DNA of 64,000 nt from Excoecaria cochinchinensis (taxonomy: Eukaryota; Streptophyta; Magnoliopsida; Malpighiales; Euphorbiaceae): NCBI GenBank assembly GCA_947683425.1, contig CANTUQ010000119.1:3934001-3998000 (forward strand). Reading direction: 5' to 3'. This document shows, piece by piece, positions 13,092 to 23,043 of the stretch. Both the position numbers and the translations under genes were made by a program. The notes beneath the pieces are model-generated. The model was not told the DNA's origin. It searched no databases and saw nothing but the letters and a program-made list of their open reading frames with translations. Numbering within the stretch: position 1 is the stretch's first letter; each line of letters opens with the position of its first letter.

Positions 13092-13933
13092 TGTAGTTTA
13101 ACTGTAATTTTAAAGGAGGATGAATTTTTAGTTAAGTAATTTTTCTGTATTTTGCAAGATAGATTTTTTTTAGTTAAATTTTTATTTAGTTTTATGGTTT
13201 GAAGAAGAAGATCAAGGAGAAGAAAATCTGTTTCAAGAGATTGAGAAAAGGGTTGAAAGGCTTCTATCTTATTCTCTTATTTTTAATTCTTCTCCAATAT
13301 TTCTATGAATATCATTTTAATGAATTTGCATGTTTTTATTCTTTCTATTTTCATCTACTTTCATAGTCTTTCATTGCAGATTTTCTATTAGTATCTTTTG
13401 CTTGATTTTTATAAGTTAAAGTAATTCGAGAGTTTGCTTTATCTGAAATCTAATAGAATTTCATTATTAAGATATATTTAAGAGATTGGTATATTGAGAT
13501 AATTGCTATAGGTTAGTGTCTATTCTTAAAATATGTAATTAGAAACCTCTAATTCATTAATGAAAATTGTGAGTTAGAATTTTAATTGTATGTTTTAGGC
13601 ATTTTAATTCATATCGAGAGAGTGGGTTAAAAATTTATTCTAACTTAGCTTGCATGAAAGATGAATAAATGTAAATCAAAATGATGGATCAAATTCATTA
13701 TGTTTAATTCTTCATTCATATACTATTTATCTTCTTCTGATAAGCATAAATTAGGTTTAAATTAAGTAGTTCTAATTCAACCATCAAATTTATGATAATT
13801 GTAAACAAGATTAAAATCAATTAGTAATAGTGTGTAAACACGTTCCTCGTGGGATCGATATCTTAAGTACTATTGCGGTACACCGTATACTTGCGGTATA
13901 ATTAGCATCTATAGAAAATGCTCAACAAGTTTT

Positions 13934-13951
13934 TGGCGCCGTTGCCGGGGA
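13934..13951 (+). promoter_or_regulatory. Athila primer-binding site (tRNA-Asp type)
   Basis: TGGCGCCGTTGCCGGGGA, six bases after the LTR. It is the site complementary to the 3' end of tRNA-Asp used by Athila elements. Confidence 0.9.
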
Positions 13952-14074
13952 ACGGCTGTTTTGCCATTATAAAAATTGATTTATGATTTTGGATTACAAT
14001 ATTTTCTTTTGTTTTAATTTGTTTATTTGTTTAAATTAATTTTGTGTTTTGTTTTTACAGGATTTTGGAAGTTC

Positions 14075-14633
14075 ATGCCTAGTACAAGGAGTTTTTTAGA
14101 AGAGCTTGAGCCTTTAAATCCTGAAATTGAGAGGTTTTTATTGAGTAACCGGAAATCCAATAAAAAGAAGAACAAAAATAGGAGATCAATTATCATGGCT
14201 GAAGAAAATCCACCAAGATTGATGGACTTTGCCACACCTGCTTTGAGTGGTGCTCAACAAGGAGTGGTAAGACCAACGGTAAATGCCAATCAATTTGAAA
14301 TTAAGCCTTCATTATTACAAATGATTCAAAATAGTATTCAATTTTATGGTTTGGCAAATGAGGATCCAAATGCTCATTTGGCAAATTTTCTTGAGATTTG
14401 TGATACCTTTAAGATAAATGGGGTTTCGGCTGATGCAATCAAACTTATGCTTTTTCCATTCACTTTGAAGGATAAAGCAAAAGCTTGGTTGAATTCCCTA
14501 ACAAGAGGATCTATAACTACTTGGGACCAATTGGCCCAAGCATTTTTATCCAAATATTTTCCATTAGCCAAAACTGCAAAAATCATAAAGGATATCACTA
14601 CATTTGTTCAAAATGATAATGAATTATTATATG
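14075..14633 (+). pseudogene. gag: Athila gag, 5' part
   Basis: Capsid/nucleocapsid precursor that packages element RNA. The ATG at 14075 follows a splice-acceptor-like TTTTTACAG, and an upstream in-frame ATG at 14027 lies before that acceptor, so 14075 is preferred. The segment encodes a basic KKKNKNRRS stretch and then the retrotransposon gag fold, recognisable by the segments NAHLANFLEICDTFKINGV and LKDKAKAWLNSL. It is cut after codon LLY by the solo LTR 14634-17210, which inserted with an ATATG duplication. The reading frame is otherwise open. In Athila gag is normally fused to pol; here it is not. Confidence 0.88.
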
Positions 14634-14962
14634 TGTAACACCCCCACCGCCGCCCCCGTTGGAAGGGCGCCGGCGGGCGCGCTACAGCACGACACTCACT
14701 CACGACGCGACAAAACATACAGCAGAAGCATACATGCGCTAAGCGGAAGCATTCAATAACCAATAATAAAGATCATCATAGAAAAAAAATACTTCATTAC
14801 ATAATTAAAATATAAAGTTATATATACAAAATCCCAAAAGATTACAAATTTTAAAATCCTTTACAAAAATAATCCATATACAAAAGAAATAATAAACTCG
14901 ACTCCTATGGCCTGCCTGCAGATGCACGACTCGAGCACTCCCAAAAATCCTTCACGATACCT

Positions 14963-15000
14963 GCACGGGATAAAAGCCCGTGCTAAGCGATAACGCTTAG
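14963..15000 (-). other. Dual hairpin of the family A LTR
   Basis: GCACGGG/CCCGTGC (14963-14969 with 14977-14983) and CTAAGCG/CGCTTAG (14983-14989 with 14994-15000), two adjacent perfect 7-bp stems sharing one base. They are inverted and identical at 45560-45597. Confidence 0.75.
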
Positions 15001-15265
15001 TGGGGAGAAACAAGCACAAAAGAACACTATAATAATAAACACGCACTAACATACATAATCTATTATTCATCAGAGTACAGAGATATATTAGTATAAAATC
15101 AGGATAATATAACGCAATACACGAAACCATTAGTATTTTCGGAAATCACACTTTGCTCAGAACACTCACTTTATCAATACAAGACAATTCACACAATAGC
15201 CTGAAATCAATGGTTGAGGATACGGGAACACGGCACGGGAGACCGAAGCCTCAAAAACACTTTAA

Positions 15266-15297
15266 TACCCGAAGGTAGCGCAGGAGACCGGAGTCTC
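15266..15297 (-). other. UNCG-type hairpins in the family A LTR
   Basis: On the minus (sense) strand TACC-TTCG-GGTA (15266-15277) and GAGAC-TCCG-GTCTC (15284-15297) both close a UNCG tetraloop with C-G. A third, GAG(G)C-TTCG-G(T)CTC, lies just upstream at about 15239-15252. Confidence 0.65.
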
Positions 15298-15631
15298 AAA
15301 ACATTTTATCACTACACGATTTATGACCATCACGGAGGTCGACCGCTTCGCCCAACCGGGGCGGACAGAACAGCTGAACACTAACCCTTCTTAAGCATGC
15401 TTAATTATCCTATACCTTGACACTTTAGGCTCGACAACACAATAACTCACCAGACAATTCATAACAAAAAAAATAATCAAATTAAAACTCTCATATTAAA
15501 TAAATCCGTAACAAGGACACTAGCACATTAATATCACGAGTCAAAGGCACACACATATTCCATGCAATAGTGAGAAACCGTGCAAAGTGGAACAAAAGAA
15601 ACACATTCAGAAAATAAGGCAAGCAGGAAGG

Positions 15632-15975
15632 GGCTCTGTCGCGATCGCGATAAGTGTCGCGCTCGCGACAGAGCACGGGGTACTTCCTCGCGAGGTCGCG
15701 CCAGGGGGCCTACTCGCGACGAAGCACTCGCGGCAGAATTTCACGGAGCCGAGCTCTGTCGCGCTCGCGACAAGCGTCGCGATCGCGACAGAGACCAGTT
15801 CCTTCCTCCTCGCGCGCACGCTCGGCAGCATGCCCGTGCGGAGGTTTCCGCGACCGAGCTCTCTATCGCGCTCGCGACAAGCGTCGCGATCGTGACAGAG
15901 GGCTCTTCAAGAACAAGGGGCCAAGTCCGCTTTCTGTCGCGATCGCGGCACTTGTCGCGATCGCGACAGAACCCA
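15632..15975. repeat. GCGATCGC inverted-repeat array
   Basis: At least four GCGATCGC cores plus many GTCGCG/CGCGAC half sites, arranged as CTCTGTCGCG...CGCGACAGAG pairs separated by AAGT or GCTT-like spacers. Extremely CpG-rich in AT-rich surroundings, and about 1.24-1.58 kb from the LTR 5' end. Confidence 0.85.
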
Positions 15976-17210
15976 GATTCGCCCTAATCTGCACTTTTTT
16001 CCTACTCTTTTCACACACAACTTTTCATACATGCACACTACATATTCAAAACACTTACCTCTCGCCTCCAGCACATCCCCGCATCACTTTCAAGCCACAT
16101 AACACATTTTAAACAATAATACCACATCGATGTATCAAAATTCACTCACATGGCACAATCATGATCTCATAACACATAACAATTTCACTATATCACAATC
16201 ACTTCACTATAAATCAATACTCGATTAACATGCATTCATAACACACTCAGGATTACTAATAACATGTAAACACTAGCTAGAGTTGATCCAAGAAGGAAAA
16301 AATAGGGGAAAAACCACAATCCACAACACAGCTCACACCATTTACATGCACTCAACCACAAACTCAAGCACTACAAATCAAGCTCCCATACATCATCAAA
16401 TAAACTCCCAAACCTGGAAATCGCAGCTTCAACGGAACTCCTCACGAATCCACTTTATCCTTGCCTTTGCTCTTTCTTCTCTCTTCCGATTCTTGCACAA
16501 AAACCCAGCCACAACGCACTCGAATCAGACCCAAACACAATCAAAACTAAAAAAAAACAAAGAGCAAGAAACCTCTAACCGAACTCCACCACTTACCTTC
16601 CACAAACCCAGTTTAAACCTTCAAGATTACCACTCAAAACTCAAGAAGTCACAAGAGGAAAGAGAGATGAGAGTAGAAGAATGAAAGCAAGAAAGAGAGG
16701 AGGACGGGAAAATGAGAAAGAAAGAGGAATTTGAGATAGCTTCCACGGGAAGCCTCACCCAAAAGCTGCCCCTCTCTTCCTCTCTCCTACTTTCATTAAT
16801 TACTCACCAACCTCTTGCCACATGTCACAATCTTAGAGAATCAAGCCATCAATCTAAACTCATCCACTTATGGCACCATACACTAACCACACACAAGCTT
16901 TTCTAACACAAATATCTTCTAATGTACCAAACACAACCCACACCTTATAATTTCCAAATAAATCCACTTACATCCAAGGCACCATGCTCACAAACCACAC
17001 AATAAAAGCCTTTAGACCACTAACACCCTACATCTATACACTACAAACACACACTAATATTCCCTTCACTTCACTTAACACTTAATTAATTAATTCCTTT
17101 AACACATACATCCTTATTAACCAAAATTCCTCTTACACAAATTACGAAAATACTCTCATCTATCCGACTTAAAACACAGATTCCGACCAGGCCCTATTTG
17201 GGTTGTTACA

Positions 17211-18027
17211 ATATGAGGCTTGGGAAAGATTCAAAGAATTGCAAAGGATGTGTCCACACCATAACTTGCCAAGAGAGTTGTTGATGCAAACATTCTATAA
17301 TGGAGTAAATCATACCACAAGGGGGACTATTGATGCTGCTGCTGGAGGTTCTTTAATGAGGAAAACAATTGATGCAGCATATGAGCTATTGGAAGAGATG
17401 GCAATGAATAACTGTATGTGGCCTCCTGAAAGAGTAAGGGAGTATAATAATTCTAATGCTAGGGGAGTACATTCAGTAGATACTATGGTTGCATTACAAG
17501 CCCAAATTGAAGCATTGAATCATAGAGTTAATAATCTAAGTATGGGTGGTAATTCATTAAGTGCATGCAATGTGTGTGGTCAACAAGGACATAAGAGTGA
17601 TAATTGCAATTTAGGCATGGTTAATAAGGAAGAACAAGTTAATTTTCTTCAAGGTCAAGGTCGTGGTAATCCTTATTCTAACACTTATAATGCTGGTTGG
17701 AGAAACCATCCTAACCTTTCTTGGGGGAATAATAATGTTAACAACCAAAATAGAGGTGTAGGATACCAACAACCACAAGATAGGTTTGGGGCCTTTGAGG
17801 TTAAAATTGATAAATTCATTGAAGAAATTAATTATAAGATACATTCTCAAGATGAAAGTCAAAAGAAACTTGAAGAAAAATTTGACCAAATTGCTAAAAA
17901 TCATGCTGCTACTATTCATAATCTTGAGGTTCAAATAGGCCAACTTGCTAATTCTTTACCTTCAAGAAATCTAGGATGCCTTCCAAGCAATACTGAGGAG
18001 AATCCTAGGGAGCATATTAAGCCATGA
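17211..18027 (+). pseudogene. gag: Athila gag, 3' part with zinc knuckle
   Basis: Continues in the same frame as the 5' part once the solo LTR and one ATATG are ignored. It encodes the rest of the gag fold (FKELQRMCPHHNLPRELLMQ), then a CCHC zinc knuckle CNVCGQQGHKSDNC at 17566-17607, which binds RNA. An Asn/Gly-rich segment and a coiled-coil-like C-terminal stretch near 17800-17950 follow. It ends at TGA 18025-18027 instead of running into protease/RT. The coding sequence itself is intact, so the solo LTR is the only visible lesion of this gene. Confidence 0.88.
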
Positions 18028-19257
18028 TATATCTAGTTCTTTTATTTAGGTTACTTAGTTATTTTATTTTTATTTATGTTTTGTTCTTTGTTTTCAATTT
18101 GTTTATATATTTTATTTTATAGATTTTCATGCTATTAACACATTTGTTTTTATTTTACAGCTAATTTAGTAAGATTAGAGTTGTTAAATTATAAAAAAAT
18201 TAATAACAAAATAATTGAATAAATAAAAAAAAAATGTGTGTTTTGCAGATGTTGCTTCTGTCGCGATCGCGGCAAGTATTGCGATCGCGACAGAATGCGA
18301 TTGTGGCAGGGCGCGAGACGTGATGAAACTTCACGCAACGTGACGCGACGTAACGTGAAGTGATCACGGCAAGCATCGCGAAATCGCGATCGAAGTATTG
18401 CAGGGCGTGCGTCTCGTGATGTTGCTTCACGCGACGTGACGCGACGTAGGATTTCGCTTGAAGCTCTTCTCCCAGGTAAGTGAAGACCGTCACGAGTTAT
18501 GACGTTGCCTCACGACTCGTGACGGGTATATCAAGTAATCAGGCATGTTTTAATTATTTTTTTATTTTCTTATTTTACTTATTATTTGTTTATTATTTGG
18601 TTTTCTTATGTTTTGTTTTCTGATTTATATCATTTAATTTCTAATACCTTAACTTAATTTAACCGTTTAAGCTTTAAAACACAGAAGAAAGGAGAATTAA
18701 AAGCGGGAATTTAAATTTTAAAACCCTAAAAGTCATGACCCTTCATTTTCTTCCCTTTCTATTTCATTTCAACTGTTCATTTTTTTTGTTCCCTCACGCT
18801 GGTCACGAGATATAAGACCTTCATTAGCCATATTTTTTTCATTTCTTCTTCTTTATTCTTCCACAGAAAACTTTCGAACCTTCAATCCTCTGTTTTCCTC
18901 TCGTTTTTCTGGTTCTTCATTTTAGCATTCCATTTCTATTTTCTTCTCTTTTCTTTTCTTCATTAAGACTTAGGGATTACGGGTATTTTATTCTCTTTTC
19001 AGGTTTGTAACTTTGTTTTCATTTTTTTTTTGTTTCATTTTCTTTTTCATTTCTTCTTTTCACTCCAAAAATTTATTTCGGTATTTTTCCTGCATAAATA
19101 AGCCACATTTCGTTTATAGTTTGTTCTCTGTTTCTATTTCTTTTTCTTGTATCTTTTCTGTTTTCTTTTTGTGTATTTGGTTTTGTTAATTTCTTCTATT
19201 GTTTTCAGATTTACTTTCCTTTAGTTTTCATTGTCTGTTTACCCAACATAATCAAAT
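18028..19257 (+). other. Athila spacer between gag and ATHILA ORF, with internal CpG-rich block
   Basis: No pol domain is readable in any frame. At 18256-18295 two GCGATCGC palindromes sit inside a longer inverted repeat (TTCTGTCGCG...CGCGACAGAA). Further CACGCGACGTGACGCGACGT-like words run to about 18530 and resemble the U3 block at 12640-12985. From 18540 to 19257 the plus strand is T/C-rich, as in a leader before the ORF at 19258. Confidence 0.75.
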
Positions 19258-20406
19258 ATGGTGAGAACAAAGAATCCCTCTGTTTCTCGTATTGAACAAG
19301 AAGAGCAGGAAGTTGAAGAAGTGAATATTGCTGCTCATTATGGTGCCTTGTTTCCTATCTTCTCCGTAGATGAAGACAGTAGGTATTTAACTCTTCGTGA
19401 TAGGCATTTGACGCACTGTAAGTATTTTCCTGACTCTTTACTTAATCAAATTGGCATGCTAGAAGTAGTTAATGAAATGTTAAGATTTTGTGGGTTGTTT
19501 AAATTTGCCTCTATGCATGAAAATGTGCGTCCTGATTTAGTTTTAGAATTTTATACCACATTGAAAAAGAATGATAATAATGAGAATTGGTTAGATTTTA
19601 GGATGGCTGGAAAACCTTATACTTTGACTTATTTTATGATGAATAGGATATTTAGATTTTCTCAAACTGGTTTAACCGAGCCACCTAAATCTTTTAAGCC
19701 ACATGAATTTTGGACATTTTTGACTGATTTGCAAACTCGTTATAGGGCCAGGGATGCTAAATCCATGTTTATCAAAGATTTAAGATATTGGATTTTGCAT
19801 AGGATTTTAGCTTCTTTAGTTTTTAATAGGTCTGAATTCAATAGGGTTTCATATAATGAGTTGTTTTTGATGTGGTGTGTACATAAACGCAAGGACGTAT
19901 GTTGGCCTTTTTGGATAGTAAGTCAATTGTTGCAATGTGTACATAAACATGATTCGCCTTTAACTCATGGGCATGTTATTTCTAGTATTGCAAACAATTT
20001 AAATGTTGATCTTGATGCCTACTATAGAGTTTTTCCTTGCCATTATTTTAATAAGAATATGTTAGTTCGCGGAGAGGTTGTTGGTAATAATTTTCAGGAA
20101 ATTCCGGCACGTGCTCGATCATGTTGGAGGGATATTGCTGGAATTTCTGAGCCATAAGAAGAGGCTCAAGAAGAGGAAGGAGGTGAGGAGGAGGCAAGTG
20201 AAGATGAGGCGATGGCAGATATTCCACCTGCTGCGGCTGCTGCTCCTGAGGTTGGCTCATCTAGCCATACCATCCCCTCAATGTTATTTAATGTGCAAGA
20301 GCAACTATCTTCCATTGAGCGACGTCAAAGAAGGCTGGAGTACAAGTTTGATAATTTCTTGATACAATCGGGTTTTGTGGTTCCCTCACCTCCACCATCA
20401 CCATGA
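19258..20406 (+). pseudogene. ATHILA ORF-1-like protein (one in-frame stop)
   Basis: Protein family found in the env-like position of Athila elements (PF03078-type); its function is unknown. From the ATG at 19258 the N-terminal 299 codons include DLVLEFYTTL, FMMNRIFRFSQTGL, ILHRILASLVFNRSE and LFLMWCVHKRKDV, the conserved helices of the family. A TAA at 20155-20157 interrupts the frame, which then continues to 20406 with an acidic stretch (EEEGGEEEASEDEA), an Ala/Pro linker, a short coiled coil (QEQLSSIERRQRRLEYKFD) and a Pro-rich tail. It probably has its own promoter, judging from the CpG-rich block upstream. No transmembrane segment is evident, so an envelope role is not supported. Confidence 0.85.
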
Positions 20407-21496
20407 TAGGGGCGTATTTCTGTTCTTTCTTTTATTTGTTTTATTTCTTTTACTTGTTTTGTTTTGCTTTTGTGTATCATTCCTTCACATTGAGGACAAT
20501 GTTGGTTTTAAGTGTGGGGGAGTGACTGTTTTGTGTGTTGTGATATTTGTGACTGTGTTTGTGAGTTTGTGTAGGTATTATGTATGTAAATTGCATGATT
20601 GTTTTTGTTTGTGTGTTTTTATATTTCAATTAGGCTTTTTAGTAAACTTTATTATAAAGCATTGTTTATTTGGTATATGATATAGGTTGTTAAGTTCATT
20701 ATCTTTTATGCTCATTTTTATCAGTTTTTCAAAATTGTTTGGGATGTGTTTTAAGTTTTTCAAGTTATTTGGTTTTACTTATTTCAACATTATAGATTAT
20801 TTAGTCTCTTTACCTACCATGTTTTTAAAGTTAGAATTTGCTCATTTTGTTTAAAATTTTTAGTTTCTAGTTACCTATGGAAACTATAGCCATAATACTT
20901 GCCCTTATTTCTTTTCAATAATGGATGAGGACTTGAAAAAATAAAAAGAAAAGTTAAAAGTGGGATGGAGCATAAAATGCACCCACTAATTTCAACAATA
21001 AATAGCAAGATGTATATTCAAAATTGCAAAAATATGGGATGGAGCGTAAAACGCACCCATATTAACTTCTCTTGCTATGCATGGAATTAAATGAAAAATA
21101 TATATATCCATGTGAAACTAAAAAAATAAAAAATAAAAAGAAAAAAAAAAGTCTAAAAATGCCATGAGATTTGATTAAGGGTAAGTGAGCTTCAATTGTC
21201 CTAAAAGGTGACTAGCAAACTTAAATTTTCAACTTTTATGATCAATTATCTCTCTTTAATTCATGTTTAGTTTTTGAGACTTTATATTCTTTATGTTGGA
21301 AGTAGTAAAGTTAGAAAACTTGTTGACTTTTTAATGCATAATTTGAACTTTAATTTACTGATATGTGTGAGTTTTTGGGATAGTTGATCTTTGCAACTTT
21401 AGTGTATATGCTGAATGAACATTGCTTTGTAATTATATTTACTGGCTGTTGAATTTGTTCATGTCTTTTCTCTTGCTTAAGGACAAGCAAAGGTTT
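20407..21496 (+). other. Athila 3' region with paired hairpins and an extra PPT-like tract
   Basis: A non-coding, T-rich region. A PPT-like AAGTGTGGGGGAGTG lies at about 20509-20523, similar to the functional PPT before the 3' LTR. Two hairpins of the same design lie at 20959-20987 and 21031-21063. Otherwise low-complexity AT-rich sequence. Confidence 0.7.
20959..21063 (+). other. Two covarying hairpins in the Athila 3' region
   Basis: Hairpin 1 (20959-20987): outer stem AGTGGG/CCCACT, 5' bulge ATGGA, inner stem GCAT/ATGC, loop AAA. Hairpin 2 (21031-21063): outer stem AATATGGG/CCCATATT, the same bulge, inner stem GCGT/ACGC, loop AAA. The paired bases change together (G-C to A-T outside, A-T to G-C inside). 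Confidence 0.65.
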
Positions 21497-21510
21497 AGTG
21501 TGGGGGAATT
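21497..21510 (+). promoter_or_regulatory. Athila polypurine tract
   Basis: AGTGTGGGGGAATT directly before the 3' LTR (TGATAGG). The typical Athila plus-strand primer site. Confidence 0.9.
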
Positions 21511-23043
21511 TGATAGGAGCTAAATTGAAGTATAATTATGTATTTATTTTGTGTGTATTTATGTAAATTAATTATGCTATTGTGTGTAAATTTGATTTGA
21601 TGTGTTAATTTATGATTATTTGTATTAGAGTGCATGTTTGTGTGTTTACTGTTATTTGTAGGTGAAAAATGAAGAAAAGAACAGATAAAGAAGGAGATCA
21701 TGCCGTGACCATAGGTAACGAGACGTGACTGAGAAGAGAAAGAAGAGAAAGAGAAAGAAAAGAAGAAAAGAAGCTGAGAGGAGCGTCACACGACGTGAGC
21801 GTAGGTCATGACTCGTGACGCGTGAGAGAGGCCAGGAAAGAAAAGGAAAAGAGAGGAACCAGGGAAGAAGAGAAAGGGGAGAAGAGGCGAGACGTGAGCG
21901 CCAGTCACGCCACACACACGCGAAGACACGACGTGATGGGGAGTAACGCGACGTGACTGGCCAGAGAGGAAGAGAAAGAAAGAAGGAAGAAATTGGGCAA
22001 GCGTGATGGGGAGTAACGCGACGTGACTGGCCAGACAGCGTTGCGATCGCGACAGAAACGACCGTTGGGACAGTTTTGAGCCAAAAGACACATGAAAAGT
22101 TGTCTTCTTTCACCAAACTTTGCAACCATTCTCAAGGGACACAATTCTTAGATTAATATCTATAAATATGTAGTTTAACTGTAATTTTAAAGGAGGATGA
22201 ATTTTTAGTTAAGTAATTTTTCTGTATTTTGCAAGATAGATATTTTTTAGTTAAATTTTTATTTAGTTTTATGGTTTGAAGAAGAAGATCAAGGAGAAGA
22301 AAATCTGTTTCAAGAGATTGAGAAAAGGGTTGAAAGGCTTCTATCTTATTCTCTTATTTTTAATTCTTCTCCAATATTTCTATGAATATCATTTTAATGA
22401 ATTTGCATGTTTTTATTCTTTCTATTTTCATCTACTTTCATAGTCTTTCATTGCAGATTTTCTATTAGTATCTTTTGCTTGATTTTTATAAGTTAAAGTA
22501 ATTCGAGAGTTTGCTTTATCTGAAATCTAATAGAATTTCATTATTAAGATATATTTAAGAGATTGGTATATTGAGATAATTGCTATAGGTTAGTGTCTAT
22601 TCTTAAAATATGTAATTAGAAACCTCTAATTCATTAATGAAAATTGTGAGTTAGAATTTTAATTGTATGTTTTAGGCATTTTAATTCATATCGAGAGAGT
22701 GAGTTAAAAATTTATTCTAACTTGGCTTGCATGAAAGATGAATAAATGTAAATCAAAATGATGGATCAAATTCATTATGTTTAATTCTTCATTCATATAC
22801 TATTTATCTTCTTCTGATAAGCATAAATTAGGTTTAAATTAAGTAGTTCTAATTCAACCATCAAATTTATGATAATTGTAAACAAGATTAAAATCAATTA
22901 GTAATAGATGATAATTGTAAACAAGATTAAAATCAATTAGTAATAGTGTGTAAACACGTTCCTCGTGGGATCGATATCTTAAGTACTATTGCGGTACACC
23001 GTATACTTGCGGTATAATTAGCATCTATAGAAAATGCTCAACA
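21511..23043 (+). repeat. Athila 3' LTR
   Basis: 1,533 bases, matching 12441-13927. Differences concentrate in the CpG-rich block (21690-22060), where a GTGATGGGGAGTAACGCGAC segment is duplicated and other text is lost. There is also a 39-base tandem duplication near 22910. Elsewhere only scattered substitutions are seen. Confidence 0.9.

Larger units (their letters stand above)
12441..13927 (+). repeat. Athila 5' LTR
   Basis: 1,487 bases from TGATAGGAGC to GCTCAACA. U3 contains a CpG-rich block (12640-12985) ending in a GCGATCGC palindrome, then a TATA-like CTATAAATA at 13083-13091. The 3' end has the text CGTTCCTCGTGGGATCGAT and a GCGGTA-rich tail. Compared with the 3' LTR it has extra bases near 12628-12650 and lacks a duplicated GACGTGACTGGCC segment. 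Confidence 0.9.
14634..17210 (-). mobile_element. Solo LTR, family A copy 3, inside Athila gag
   Basis: 2,577 bases from TGTAACACCCCCACCG to TTGGGTTGTTACA with a perfect ATATG duplication (14629-14633, 17211-17215). The sense strand is minus. It is nearly the reverse complement of the copy at 43250-45907. It holds dual hairpins at 14963-15000, short hairpins at 15266-15297, a palindrome at 15391-15404 and a large GCGATCGC array at 15632-15975. A pyrimidine-rich leader in sense orientation lies around 16650-16790. Open frames across the array are by-products of its CG-rich words. Confidence 0.9.
12441..23043 (+). mobile_element. Athila-lineage Ty3/gypsy element without pol (non-autonomous)
   Basis: Two LTRs (12441-13927 and 21511-23043) are flanked by a perfect CTACT duplication (12436-12440, 23044-23048). 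The PBS at 13934-13951 matches the tRNA-Asp-type site typical of Athila. In order: gag (split by a solo LTR), a CpG-rich block, an ATHILA ORF, a 3' region with two hairpins, and a PPT. Protease, RT, RNase H and integrase are absent between gag (stop at 18027) and the ATHILA ORF (19258), so it would need proteins from another element. The LTRs are near-identical outside one CpG-rich block, suggesting a fairly recent insertion. Confidence 0.9.

Noticed and set aside
14963..15000. Self-cleaving ribozyme (hammerhead or twister) at the dual hairpin
   Set aside because: The hammerhead core CTGANGA with GAAA is absent and no twister core is seen. Stem-loops only.
15632..15975. GCGATCGC resembles the cyanobacterial HIP1 repeat
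   Set aside because: The surroundings are plant LTRs with target duplications. There is no bacterial gene, and the words are confined to LTR blocks.
15580..16112. Arg/Ser-rich open frames, also at 44316-44995
   Set aside because: They arise from the CGCG words (CGC/CGA arginine codons) in every frame on both strands.
19258..20406. Envelope protein in the env position of Athila
   Set aside because: No signal peptide, hydrophobic transmembrane span or furin-like site is visible. It matches the ATHILA ORF family instead.
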